DNA from: an uncultured Lachnospiraceae bacterium
Lineage (GTDB): Bacteria > Bacillota > Clostridia > Lachnospirales > Lachnospiraceae
Reading direction: 5' to 3'
Assembly: GCA_900546495.1 (NCBI GenBank)
Contig: URDN01000009.1
Coordinates: 5,024-69,023, forward strand
Length of the DNA: 64,000 nt
Part shown: positions 9,227 to 17,153 of the stretch, piece by piece
Layout: every line of letters starts with the position of its first letter
How positions within the stretch are numbered: position 1 is the first letter of the stretch
The notes under the pieces: generated by a model
The model's database searches: none
The model's input: the letters and a program-made list of their open reading frames with translations, nothing else
What the model was told of the DNA's origin: nothing
Translations under genes and position numbers: made by a program

Positions 9227-10380
9227 CACTCAGTCCCTCCTTCTGCCGGTTTTGCCTGATCTTCCACCCGGCTGTAGTTATTTGTCATCCAATGCTGTCG
9301 GCTCCACGGTGTGTTAAGCGGCATCAATCCGTTTTCCTCACGGACCTCATCCACGCACATCACTCCGGACGCGATCAATTTGTCACTGCTGGTCGCCATA
9401 TCGAACAGATCACGGTGTTTTACCTTACCGGTATAGCACTGGTAATAATTTCCCTGCAGGTATTCTTCTTTTGTGGCACGCTTATTCAGTACCGCCGTGA
9501 TCGCATCTGCGAATGGATCCACAGCAAACGTCAGGAATACATCCCCGATGTCTTTCACATTTGTAACCTGCCCTGTCATCAATGATTGCGGGATTTTGAA
9601 TGCCTGTCCGACAATATTAAAAATATCTTCCCGGAGTTTGATCAGATCTGAACTGTCCTTTGCGGATTTGTTTCCGGATTCCTCTTTCAGTTCCTCACCG
9701 TCATACTCCACATAGGTTGCATATTCATTCTGCATGTACGCTTTGATATTTTCAGCAATGACATTCTGATACTCATTGGCAAATTCAGTATCTCCCGTCT
9801 TCACACTGTCGACTTTAAGTTTGAACTTTCGCCCGTTCGTGTCCCGGAATGCCCGTGCTGCTGTTTCCAACAGTTTCCCATATTCTGCATACAATCCATT
9901 GATCACATTGCAGATATTTTCATCTTCCATTTTGAACAGGTAAACTTCCTCTGCCCGAAAAATGCGGTCCATCTGGAAGCCACCAGACAGAACTACACCA
10001 TCATACAGATTTCCAAGCACCGGACGTTCCTGCCGGATGCTGAAACTTTCCGCGCAATGCAGTTCGCCGTTAATTTCCACCACCAGTGCACCCTCCGGAT
10101 TTCGGATCATTTTGTTGATCACACGGTGCCAGAACAGTGTGCTGTTCTCGTTTTTGTTCGGTGCCACATTCAAAGTGAAATAATCCTCATTGATCACCGG
10201 ACGGTTATCAGAAAACACCCGAAACTCACTCAGGCTGATCGCATTGGCAATCAATGATGCCGCCGTATAAATGGCAGCCTCCCGGAAATAAATCTGTTCC
10301 GGTACTTCAATGGCTATCGTTTCCGAAGATCCGATTTTTACTTTTCCTAAGAATTTTCCCAGGAAATCAAATACTTTCAA
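9226..10380 (-). CDS. Portal protein, HK97 family
   Basis: 384 residues, starting at TTG 10380 after AAGGGGGAATG. It lies between TerL and the protease gene. Portal features include the N-terminal AAIYTAASLIANAISLSEFR helix and the stretch AFKIPQSLMTGQVTN, corresponding to the conserved IPPxLLG-type segment of phage portals. It forms the dodecameric vertex through which DNA is packaged. Confidence 0.87.
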   Translation of the reverse strand: MKVFDFLGKFLGKVKIGSSETIAIEVPEQIYFREAAIYTAASLIANAISLSEFRVFSDNRPVINEDYFTLNVAPNKNENSTLFWHRVINKMIRNPEGALVVEINGELHCAESFSIRQERPVLGNLYDGVVLSGGFQMDRIFRAEEVYLFKMEDENICNVINGLYAEYGKLLETAARAFRDTNGRKFKLKVDSVKTGDTEFANEYQNVIAENIKAYMQNEYATYVEYDGEELKEESGNKSAKDSSDLIKLREDIFNIVGQAFKIPQSLMTGQVTNVKDIGDVFLTFAVDPFADAITAVLNKRATKEEYLQGNYYQCYTGKVKHRDLFDMATSSDKLIASGVMCVDEVREENGLMPLNTPWSRQHWMTNNYSRVEDQAKPAEGGTE

Positions 10381-10399
10381 TTCACATTCCCCCTTCTGA

Positions 10400-12040
10400 T
10401 CAGCAGATAGTTCTTAATCTTCCACCAATCTTTACACGTGCTTTTATCTTGTCTTCCTGCGTCATGGCTGCTGCAAATGCCATAAAACCGTCTGTTTTTC
10501 TGCTTTTTGGTTCTATTTTTTTATATTCCACATTTCCCTTGTCATTGATTTCTGCTTTTACATTCCACGTATACCACCGCATGATTGTACTGGTTCCCCA
10601 TGTCAGCAATTTCTTGGAGAAAATATAGCCAATCGTAACCGCCACTTTCATCAGATCTGACGGACGTATCGTTTTTACATTTCCTCTTTCCGGAGTAAAT
10701 CCTATATCTCTTAGCGCATCTTTCAATACGGTGTATCTAAAATAATCCATTGTGATCATCTCAATACGAAATTTTTTTGCCTTATCCACAATCCAATTTG
10801 CAACCAATTTTGGATCAATCTGTGTTTCTTTCACAAACGTCAAAACACCTTCCGCTTCTGCCTGTTTTAAAGGATATTTGATTCTTGGAAGATCAAGAGA
10901 GTTTTCGCATACCCATGTGTGGTGAATCCAGAACCGTTTTTCTCCATTTTTGAACAATAATCCTATGGCGGTAAAATCATTTGTCAATGAAAGATCTATT
11001 CCTGCCACACAGCTACTACCTTCCAGTGCATTTTCATCAATTTCCTGTGTTGCCGCCACCAGATTTTCCCATGCAGTAACGCTGCATTCAGTTTCCATTT
11101 TTGGTCTGTTCATTCGTTTTGTCAGAAATGCGGAATTATTCACCGGATCACTTTTATAATCCTCATACTCCAGTTCCATTTCATGAAGCAGGGTTGGAAA
11201 ATATTGCAACGATGGATTTGCCATATACCAGTTTTTCTTGTCCTTCACCTGTTCTTCCGCATTCTCTCCAAGCCTGCAGATAAACGGTAATTCTCCGTTA
11301 TCCGGTCTTCTTCCGTGCAAAACATCCAGTTTTTCGTTCAGTTTTACATCCAACGGACCGTCCCTGACATCACCGTTTGTCGTGATGATTGTTTTTCTTG
11401 GATGTTCCACTTTTCCCAGACCGGTAGTTACAACATTGATCAATTTATAATCCTGGTAAGCATGGTATTCATCAAAATCAACCTTTCCAGGGCGACCGCC
11501 ATCTTTTGTTCCCGGTGCTTTTGTGTGATATTTCAACGTTGATCTGGTTCGCAGATTCGTTATTTCTTCCAGATTCCACTTAAAATAATTTTTAAAATAT
11601 ATTTTATTTGACTCCAGAATCTCATAAACATCTTTGAATGTCGCCTTTGCCTGGTCCTCAGATGTTGCAAACATATCTATGTTGTAATTTTTCACCCCGT
11701 TTACAGGCGTTACCAATGCAAAATTTTCAAAAGCCAGGTATCCGTTTTTCCCCGCACCACGTCCAACCATGACAAAAAGGTGTGGAAATCTTAATTGTCC
11801 GTCTGATCGGTAGGTGCAATTGTGCAATGCAAAACAAAATTTTTCCCACAAAAGCAATTCATACGGAAAATATTTCTGCAAGCCAAGATAACGGTGAAGC
11901 TGTTCCTCATCTACATAAATATCTTCTTCCCGGAATACTTTTTCAACAAAATCACACAGCAAAAGCTGTTCTTCACAGACACGGTACTCACCACTCCGAA
12001 CATATGCGATATATTCATCTATTTCCTTACAGATCATCAT
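10400..12040 (-). CDS. terL: Terminase large subunit
   Basis: 546 residues. The ATPase domain shows a Walker A variant (VGRGAGKNGYL, residues ~91-101) and Walker B (KVDFDEYHAY). The nuclease domain has its first metal-binding Asp in AGIDLSLTNDF, with a late SRKTDGFMAFAAAM motif. It overlaps the end of the small-subunit gene by 14 bases. It belongs to the Terminase_1 type usual in cos-type Firmicute siphophages. Confidence 0.92.
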   Translation of the reverse strand: MMICKEIDEYIAYVRSGEYRVCEEQLLLCDFVEKVFREEDIYVDEEQLHRYLGLQKYFPYELLLWEKFCFALHNCTYRSDGQLRFPHLFVMVGRGAGKNGYLAFENFALVTPVNGVKNYNIDMFATSEDQAKATFKDVYEILESNKIYFKNYFKWNLEEITNLRTRSTLKYHTKAPGTKDGGRPGKVDFDEYHAYQDYKLINVVTTGLGKVEHPRKTIITTNGDVRDGPLDVKLNEKLDVLHGRRPDNGELPFICRLGENAEEQVKDKKNWYMANPSLQYFPTLLHEMELEYEDYKSDPVNNSAFLTKRMNRPKMETECSVTAWENLVAATQEIDENALEGSSCVAGIDLSLTNDFTAIGLLFKNGEKRFWIHHTWVCENSLDLPRIKYPLKQAEAEGVLTFVKETQIDPKLVANWIVDKAKKFRIEMITMDYFRYTVLKDALRDIGFTPERGNVKTIRPSDLMKVAVTIGYIFSKKLLTWGTSTIMRWYTWNVKAEINDKGNVEYKKIEPKSRKTDGFMAFAAAMTQEDKIKARVKIGGRLRTIC

Positions 12041-12401
12041 TCATCACATCTCCTCCGGTTGGTGCATCCGTGGTCAGTCCCATCTCTTTTAAGATCGACA
12101 ACATCTGTTTTTCCACAGCAACCAGATCTTTGATAGATTGGTTTTGTTTCATAATTGGAACACCCGATGCTGACAGTGTTTCATACGAAACTCCACGCGT
12201 TTTGATATCTTTTTGCAGCATTTTTTTCGTATCATACAGCTGTAGATAGTCATAAATCAGATCCTGAAAATGAGCAACATTTGCATTTTTTGCTTCCAAC
12301 TGTTTGATCAGAGATTCCTTTATTTTCGTCTTTGACGGTGCTCGCGTTGTCTTTTTCTTCTCAGTCGGTGCTCTGGTTTTTTTCAAGATTTTCTCCTCCA
12401 A
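12027..12401 (-). CDS. Terminase small subunit, P27-like
   Basis: 124 residues. The first ~35 are basic and rich in Lys/Arg/Thr, followed by helices including LIYDYLQLYDTKKMLQKDIK, with a C-terminal acidic tail. It would recognise the packaging site in the phage genome and hand DNA to TerL. An HNH gene lies upstream, with the probable packaging region between the two genes. Size and neighbours fit the P27 family. Confidence 0.78.
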   Translation of the reverse strand: MEEKILKKTRAPTEKKKTTRAPSKTKIKESLIKQLEAKNANVAHFQDLIYDYLQLYDTKKMLQKDIKTRGVSYETLSASGVPIMKQNQSIKDLVAVEKQMLSILKEMGLTTDAPTGGDVMNDDL

Positions 12402-12505
12402 CTTTTTTTATTTTTTTATCACGCGCGAGTGCGCCCGGTTTAGTCGTGCCCTTCTTCCGTTGTAAGCCCTTCCCCAAATTCAGGGGTATAGGGGGTACGG
12501 GGGGC
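12402..12505. other. Candidate cos/packaging region
   Basis: This 104-base gap between the HNH and TerS genes carries opposed arms GTAAGCCC (12471 region) and GGGCTTAC (12502 region) enclosing C-runs and G-runs, including GGGGTATAGGGGGTACGGGG. HNH-TerS-TerL phages commonly carry a cos site next to the HNH gene, so this G/C-run dyad is the best candidate here. No cleavage position can be read from one sequence. Confidence 0.4.
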
Positions 12506-12850
12506 TTACCACCGTTCCTCATTCACCTGTTTTTTCTTTCTATTCCCAAATCTGCCGTGTATCTCATCATGGCAACGGTGGCACAGTGGCAACAGGTTCG
12601 GTTGTTCTACTCCGTGATAGACGTATGTCCTGCTCAGTGCCAGCTCCGGATGTGACCGGACGTATTGAACATGATGAACTTCGTCCACTGGTCTGATGAT
12701 TCCTTTCTGTTTGCATTTCACACATTCATTGTGTGCTTCGCGAACCACCTGCTGCCGAAGTTCCAACCATTGTCTGCTCTTATAGAACTGGTACAGTTTA
12801 TTCTCCTGTATCAATTCGCGGATCCATGCAGTCAATTCATTCTGTGTCAT
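12506..12850 (-). CDS. HNH endonuclease of the packaging module
   Basis: 114 residues. The HNH fold is clear: CVKCKQKG zinc knuckle, DEVHHVQYV (first His pair), NLLPLCHRCHDEIH (Asn and His plus second CxxC). Small HNH proteins next to terminase genes are needed for cos cleavage and packaging in several phages such as HK97. Start ATG at 12850 overlaps the preceding gene by four bases. Confidence 0.9.
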   Translation of the reverse strand: MTQNELTAWIRELIQENKLYQFYKSRQWLELRQQVVREAHNECVKCKQKGIIRPVDEVHHVQYVRSHPELALSRTYVYHGVEQPNLLPLCHRCHDEIHGRFGNRKKKQVNEERW

Positions 12851-13125
12851 GTCTTTCCCACCGCCACATGTATCGTCCGGATGATTTCTTCTCCTGCAAT
12901 CTGAAAATAAAAACGAATCTCATGCAGTCCGGTAGTAGATGCCTGCATAGTACAAGGCAGAACATGATCATCTATTTCACATGTTCCCTCTGCTTCTTTT
13001 TCATTAGTGTCACAATTCCAGACTTCATACCTAGCACTGGTAATTTCGAAGGGCAGATTATCCTCGGATTTTACGGACAGATACAGTTTTCTTTTCTCGC
13101 CCTGATACATTCTCAGTATTGCCAA
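12847..13125 (-). CDS. Phage accessory beta-sandwich protein
   Basis: 92 residues, translated from TTG at 13125 or from an internal ATG (MYQGEKRKLYLSV). It overlaps the previous gene by 68 bases. The sequence alternates beta strands (KLYLSVKSEDNLPFEITSA and LHEIRFYFQIAGEEI), suggesting a small beta-sandwich of the kind that supports baseplate or decoration proteins. It is the last of three such genes preceding HNH. No specific function is recognised. Confidence 0.55.
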   Translation of the reverse strand: MAILRMYQGEKRKLYLSVKSEDNLPFEITSARYEVWNCDTNEKEAEGTCEIDDHVLPCTMQASTTGLHEIRFYFQIAGEEIIRTIHVAVGKT

Positions 13126-13411
13126 CAGATGTCACGCTCCCCTCCAGTTTTTCCAGTATAACCTTAAAATCTCTCATGCTTCCCTGTGCTGAATAGTCCA
13201 GCATTTTTATTTCATACCGGAGTTTTTCCAGATCAACCGTGTACAGGATTGTTGCCATGTATGCCTGATTACCAGCTTCATCCACAGCGTAGAGAGCGAC
13301 GATATACTCGCCACTCTCCATAAATGGGACGGTTGCTTTCCAGATGTTTCCATCTGTTTTATTGAAGACAATCCTGCTGTCTTCAAGCATGCCCCATACC
13401 TGCGTGATCAT
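13058..13411 (-). CDS. Phage Ig-like/beta-sandwich protein
   Basis: 117 residues starting at ATG 13411. The N-terminal ~65 residues have the pattern of a bacterial Ig-like domain (TVPFMESGEYIVALYAVDEAGNQA). The C-terminal part is helical and basic, and the last ~22 codons overlap the next gene. It follows directly after the restored stop of the larger Ig-like protein, so the two appear to be one translational unit. A virion-surface role is likely but unproven. Confidence 0.6.
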   Translation of the reverse strand: MITQVWGMLEDSRIVFNKTDGNIWKATVPFMESGEYIVALYAVDEAGNQAYMATILYTVDLEKLRYEIKMLDYSAQGSMRDFKVILEKLEGSVTSVGNTENVSGREKKTVSVRKIRG

Positions 13412-13425
13412 TTAGTCGCTAACCT

Positions 13426-14475
13426 CTACAGCAATGATGTAGTCTTTCCTGCATCTACCGGGTTCGGTGTCATTGTTACAGACTTGATAACCGGAGCCTT
13501 TGTATCCAAAGTTACGGTTCTGGTTACAGTTGTGGTCTTTCCAGCTTTGTCCTTTGCAATGATCGTAACAGTATTGCTGCCCTCTGTCAGTGTTACATCC
13601 TTGCTGAATGAGCCGTCTGATGCGACTGTTACAGTTGTACCATTGACAGTTACTGTTACCGGTTTGCTTGTAGCATCGTCTGTAGTACCTGTTACAGTTA
13701 CTGTAGATTTATTTGTTACAAGTCCTGCTACCGGTGTGGAAATGGATAATGTCGGCGGGATAGTATCTACTGTGAATGTTACAGATTTCTGTGTTGCTGC
13801 ATTTCCATCGTAATCACTTGCAGTTGCAATGATGGTGTGTTCTCCATCTGTCAGTGCAGTTGCCGGAGTATAGCTACATGTATATCCGCCTGTAACTGCT
13901 GTCTTTGTGATCTTGGACGCATCCACCGCAACATTGTCTACTTTCAGCGCAATAGTTGACGGGTTTACTCCAGAATCATCATCTGTGATCTTCCATGTAA
14001 TAGCCGGTGTACTGTTAGCTAGATACTGTCCTGCTGTCGGTGATGTAATTGTGATCACTGGTGCAACTTTCTCTTTAACCTTTAACTGTAAGCTGCTGCC
14101 AAGCGTGCTGTCTGTTGCATCCTTTGTGGTGGTGTTCCCCGCTTCATCTGTTGCTTTTACTGTAACGGGATAATAATGTCCCGTCAGAGTATAACTGGAC
14201 TTAGCTGGTGCGGTTGCTGTCGCTTCCCATTTGCCACTGGTCGAATTATAAGTCAGTGTGATTGACTGACCATTAACGACCGCCTGTACTGTTTTTACAC
14301 TCATGCTTTGATCTCCTTTTCTTTTTGGTGTGTAATCATATGGGTAGTTATATGGATAATCCAGTCCGTAAACCTTATTTGCTATCGTGACTCGGATCAC
14401 ATAACTCTTTTTTACCTGAACCGGATTCGGACTTATTTCTGCTTGTGAAATTGTAATCAGTCTGCTCTCCGCCAT
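13426..14475 (-). CDS. Multi-domain Ig-like phage protein, frame broken near its end
   Basis: 349 residues with an N-terminal Ig-like domain (PNPVQVKKSYVIRV) holding a DYPYNYPYDY insertion, then at least two further bacterial Ig-like repeats (ITSPTAGQYLANSTP; ISTPVAGLVTNKSTV). The reading frame ends at TAG 13426 just after NPVDAGK. In the -1 frame the next codons read DYIIAVEVSD and stop at 13412, directly before the next start codon. That is the expected last beta strand, parallel to the N-terminal PNPVQVKKSYVIRV. So there is either a one-base deletion or a -1 frameshift at GGAAAG (13445-13450). Ig-like domains often decorate virions and bind carbohydrate. Confidence 0.78.
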   Translation of the reverse strand: MAESRLITISQAEISPNPVQVKKSYVIRVTIANKVYGLDYPYNYPYDYTPKRKGDQSMSVKTVQAVVNGQSITLTYNSTSGKWEATATAPAKSSYTLTGHYYPVTVKATDEAGNTTTKDATDSTLGSSLQLKVKEKVAPVITITSPTAGQYLANSTPAITWKITDDDSGVNPSTIALKVDNVAVDASKITKTAVTGGYTCSYTPATALTDGEHTIIATASDYDGNAATQKSVTFTVDTIPPTLSISTPVAGLVTNKSTVTVTGTTDDATSKPVTVTVNGTTVTVASDGSFSKDVTLTEGSNTVTIIAKDKAGKTTTVTRTVTLDTKAPVIKSVTMTPNPVDAGKTTSLL

Positions 14476-14557
14476 GTTCCTCTCCTCCGGCTCCCGTTTT
14501 TTTGCATAAAGAAAAGACAGCAGGTAAATCCTGCTGCCTAATCAATGCTAAATTCTG

Positions 14558-14740
14558 CTATTTATTATTTTCTATAAATTCTTTCATCATGTTCGTTAAT
14601 TGAACACCCATTGCAATTCCTTTTTCCTTGCATGCTACTTGGAACTCCTCTGCCACTTTCTTATTAACCTTATAGGTTTTTGAGATCATGCCAGCTTTTT
14701 CATCCCATCGATCCTGTGGTCTTTTCTTTTTTTCTTCCAT
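14558..14740 (-). CDS. Ribbon-helix-helix-like small protein
   Basis: 60 residues. The pattern of a short strand (MISKTYKVNKKVAEEF) followed by helices ending in NMMKEFIENNK resembles RHH/CopG-type DNA-binding proteins with an N-terminal charged arm. It lies four bases after the small membrane ORF at 14744-14899. It could regulate nearby promoters such as the one at 15096-15124, but this is a guess from proximity. Confidence 0.55.
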   Translation of the reverse strand: MEEKKKRPQDRWDEKAGMISKTYKVNKKVAEEFQVACKEKGIAMGVQLTNMMKEFIENNK

Positions 14741-14743
14741 GAT

Positions 14744-14899
14744 TTACCGCTTCCTTTTCATTAATCTTCCAATTACGTCCGCTAACATATATGCACCTGC
14801 ACACATAAGTATCACAGAAGCATATATATTTCTTCCGGAAGCTATGAAAATGATCCATGCGGCAATTACAAATAATACATTAAACTTTGTACTTTTCAT
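14744..14899 (-). CDS. Small two-helix membrane protein
   Basis: 51 residues starting MKSTKFNVLFVIAAWIIF. Two hydrophobic segments (residues ~7-20 and ~27-42) are joined by a short basic loop and followed by a MKRKR tail. The ribosome binding site is weak, but the gene is tightly coupled to the RHH-like gene downstream. No family is recognised. Its place at the start of the late transcript, after a terminator, is unusual for a holin. Confidence 0.45.
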   Translation of the reverse strand: MKSTKFNVLFVIAAWIIFIASGRNIYASVILMCAGAYMLADVIGRLMKRKR

Positions 14900-14928
14900 A
14901 TATTTCAAGATGAGTTATAATTGATAAA

Positions 14929-14953
14929 AGGTTCGGGGCTTTCGCCCCTTACC
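14929..14953 (-). terminator. Terminator after 39-residue peptide gene
   Basis: On the minus strand a GGGGC-GAAA-GCCCC hairpin (14935-14948), extended by AAGGT/ACCTT, begins within a few bases of the peptide stop codon and is followed by TTTT. It should end the short transcript from the promoter at 15096-15124. Confidence 0.6.
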
Positions 14954-15073
14954 TTACTTGAGAGCCTGTATAAAACTTGCAAGTCCTGCTAAGAACGTTC
15001 CTAAGGCTATTAGCAGTTCTATCACAAGTTTTATCAGGTTCTTTTTCTTTTTGCGTTTCCGCTTCTTACTCAT
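14954..15073 (-). CDS. 39-residue basic-hydrophobic peptide B
   Basis: The peptide begins MSKKRKRKKKK, then has one hydrophobic helix (LIKLVIELLIALGTFLAGLA) and ends ALK. AGGAGGTGAGATAAGG precedes the ATG at 15073, an excellent ribosome binding site. It has its own promoter and terminator, making it a single-gene unit inside the late region. It matches the peptide at 26592-26711 in length, charge layout and surrounding signals. It could be a membrane-active toxin, a holin-like peptide or a secreted peptide; no family is recognised. Confidence 0.6.
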   Translation of the reverse strand: MSKKRKRKKKKNLIKLVIELLIALGTFLAGLASFIQALK

Positions 15074-15095
15074 CCTTATCTCACCTCCTGAATAT

Positions 15096-15124
15096 ACTAT
15101 ATCATATACGTGTACGTATGTCAA
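15096..15124 (-). promoter_or_regulatory. Consensus promoter with dyad in spacer
   Basis: Minus strand: -35 TTGACA (15119-15124), 17-base spacer, -10 TATAGT (15096-15101). The spacer contains a dyad ATACGT-GT-ACGTAT (plus strand), a likely operator. The expected start of transcription falls almost on the Shine-Dalgarno sequence, giving a very short leader for the peptide at 14954-15073. Confidence 0.7.
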
Positions 15125-15143
15125 TAGTTTTCAGAAGAATTTA

Positions 15144-15177
15144 TAAAAAAGACAATCTGTATTAGACTGCCTTTTTT
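15144..15177 (-). terminator. Rho-independent terminator (probably bidirectional)
   Basis: Stem GGCAGTCT / AGATTGTC (with G-U pairs), loop AATAC, followed on the minus strand by six T and preceded by six A. It separates the early operon from the promoter at 15096-15124. Confidence 0.65.
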
Positions 15178-15259
15178 GTGGTTTAGGAAAAGTAATGTTT
15201 TTTTCTTTCTTTGCTCAGTTTACATTAAAACATATTTTTGGCGAACATGACCGAACATT

Positions 15260-15787
15260 TTATATTTTTTTCAAATCTTTTTCGTTTTCATCCAGAAACC
15301 GGTTGTGACGCATCCGACAATTATCTTCTGTATATTTGATCCGGCGCTTTGGAAATGCCTGGTTCATTCGATGTGCTACCTGACACCAGGTCAGATCATC
15401 TATGTAGTAGAACTCAAACATCATCCGAAGTTCACTCTTTTCGATGCTGTTTATGTATTCCTCAGCTTCATTCATCAGCTCCAGAAGTTTTGCTTCACGC
15501 TCCACCAGTAATGCCCGCCTTGCTGCCAGTGTGGTTCTTTTTCTGGATATCAATCCATTTGGTACTCCACTAACCTTCACGGTACCCAATGGCTTTTTGC
15601 CTTTCTTCCCGCAACTTACAGAATCGGTTACGATGCTGTTTTCTAATTTTCCTATTTCGGATTCCAATTTCTGGATCCGTTTTCTTAAATCTTTTATCTC
15701 TTCTTTCATGTCCGCATACTCAACCAGAATCATCTTCTCCAACGGCATCGCCTCCCTTATTCTCTTGCAGCTCTGCCCTGCTGCCAC
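15260..15787 (-). CDS. Late transcription activator, DUF1492/sigma-like
   Basis: Up to 175 residues; the start is uncertain (GTG 15787, ATG 15748 or ATG 15733, none with an ideal ribosome binding site). The N-terminal half is coiled coil (DMKEEIKDLRKRIQKLES). The C-terminal half resembles sigma region 4 / ArpU-type domains (MMFEFYYIDDLTWCQVAHRM), with a helix-turn-helix near IKYTEDNCRMRHNRFL. A gene of this type at the end of the early operon, before the terminase block, normally turns on the late genes. Confidence 0.7.
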   Translation of the reverse strand: MAAGQSCKRIREAMPLEKMILVEYADMKEEIKDLRKRIQKLESEIGKLENSIVTDSVSCGKKGKKPLGTVKVSGVPNGLISRKRTTLAARRALLVEREAKLLELMNEAEEYINSIEKSELRMMFEFYYIDDLTWCQVAHRMNQAFPKRRIKYTEDNCRMRHNRFLDENEKDLKKI

Positions 15788-15870
15788 TTATCTGTATTTC
15801 ACCTCTTAGCTGCTGCCATCTAAGATATGACAGGCTCCATTCTGGATTTCCTCCCATGGATGCAAGGTAA

Positions 15871-16359
15871 TCAAGTAATGTCACAATAGTTCAACTCTTT
15901 GTTCAACTGTTTAGTTGATCTATTAGAAATATTGTCGAAAGCATTCCTTACTACTTCGAAGTTTTCTGTTTCGAAACTACTAATATACTCTCTATCCATA
16001 CATCCAGCCTGCACTGTTACCCATCCGTTGCCATTCCACACCACCTTAAATTGTGATATATCTTCCGGAAATAGATCGTCAATATATCCTTCCATGATGT
16101 CATTCTCGTAGATCTGTTTGCCGTTCTTGTCCTTGAGACCTGTACACTGGCAAAGTGTATCTGGATCAACTTCATACTGCAACATTCTGTTAGGAAGTCC
16201 CCAATCTGTCATTGTTTCATGCAGTATGTAGTGATGTACTGGAACTGGTGGTACATCTCCAATCGGACAATATGTTGTTTCAGCCATTTTGTAATAATAT
16301 CCCTCTATCCAGTTACCTGTTTCGATATGTTTTGCTTTCATCAAAAATCTTTCGTTCAT
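15871..16359 (-). CDS. YopX family protein
   Basis: 162 residues. It has the YopX pattern: N-terminal MKAKHIETGNWIEGYYYK, the central CTGLKDKNGKQIYENDI signature, and a VVWNGNGW segment. YopX proteins are widespread in Firmicute prophages and their function is unknown. It overlaps the zinc-ribbon gene upstream by four bases (ATGA type), so they are cotranscribed in the early operon. Confidence 0.85.
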   Translation of the reverse strand: MNERFLMKAKHIETGNWIEGYYYKMAETTYCPIGDVPPVPVHHYILHETMTDWGLPNRMLQYEVDPDTLCQCTGLKDKNGKQIYENDIMEGYIDDLFPEDISQFKVVWNGNGWVTVQAGCMDREYISSFETENFEVVRNAFDNISNRSTKQLNKELNYCDIT

Positions 16360-16583
16360 TTCACATCACTCCAATCTAATTTCTGCCCGCAATTCGGACA
16401 ATATGCGCAATCACATTCTCTTAATGGCAGTGAACCACATGCTGAACAATATCCCATTGCTGTTCCAATTGCCGCATTGTATGCAATTGGAATCACTTTC
16501 TTTGCAATCTGTTTACTATCCCCATCCACAAACCGCCGTATCTCTGCTACTTCCTGTTGCAGCTGTTCATCAGTCTTTTTCAT
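16356..16583 (-). CDS. Small zinc-ribbon protein
   Basis: About 75 residues from ATG 16583, after AGGTGCAGAG. The C-terminal part has two CxxC knuckles (CSACGSLPLRECDCAYCPNCG) suited to one zinc ion. A helical N-terminal segment precedes it (EQLQQEVAEIRRF). No catalytic function is evident; zinc ribbons of this size often serve DNA-binding or protein-binding roles in phage early operons. Confidence 0.6.
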   Translation of the reverse strand: MKKTDEQLQQEVAEIRRFVDGDSKQIAKKVIPIAYNAAIGTAMGYCSACGSLPLRECDCAYCPNCGQKLDWSDVK

Positions 16584-16592
16584 TCTCTGCAC

Positions 16593-17153
16593 CTACTTTC
16601 CACTTCTAAGCATGTAAAAAAGCATTTCTGTGATACTTCTCTTCCTCAGCCCAATCCTGCACGGAATCACCACCGTAAGCATCCAATCCTTTGCCTGATC
16701 TAAAGGGGTAGGATTGGCATACTCATCTTCTACTTTACTCCACAGTGGTATTGCCACCATAATTCCGTAGTTGTGTGACGAGTTCGGGCAACATGTCTTA
16801 ATATGCCTATCAAGTTTTCCGTTTCTCATATCTTCTTGGATGCTTTTCCAACATGCCATTGTAGTCACTATATAATTCTTTTCTCCGATGAAATTTAAAC
16901 CGTTCCCACTGAATACATCATCACGGCAACTCTTTATCTCATAGCAAATAAATATTCCTTTTTCAATGGCACTGATTGAAGTAACTCCCGCAGGTTCAAA
17001 CTGCATAAAATCAATTCTTTTTACATCTTTCGTTCCATAATCGATACTGACTTCTTTTGCCCAATATTTCCCCATTCCAGCAAGTCGATCTTCTTCAAGA
17101 ATTTTTCCAAGGAACTCTGTTGTTCTCTTTCTATTCATCTGCTCGTTTTTCAT
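16593..17153 (-). CDS. PD-(D/E)xK-like (MmcB-type) putative nuclease
   Basis: 186 residues. The segment RIDFMQFEPAG... followed by FICYEIKSCRDDVFSGNGLN has the D...ExK layout of small restriction-like nucleases related to MmcB. The later NYIVTTMACWKSI strand is also consistent. Phages use such proteins for recombination or DNA processing. Catalytic assignment is by pattern and not certain. It overlaps the upstream gene by four bases. Confidence 0.5.
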   Translation of the reverse strand: MKNEQMNRKRTTEFLGKILEEDRLAGMGKYWAKEVSIDYGTKDVKRIDFMQFEPAGVTSISAIEKGIFICYEIKSCRDDVFSGNGLNFIGEKNYIVTTMACWKSIQEDMRNGKLDRHIKTCCPNSSHNYGIMVAIPLWSKVEDEYANPTPLDQAKDWMLTVVIPCRIGLRKRSITEMLFYMLRSGK

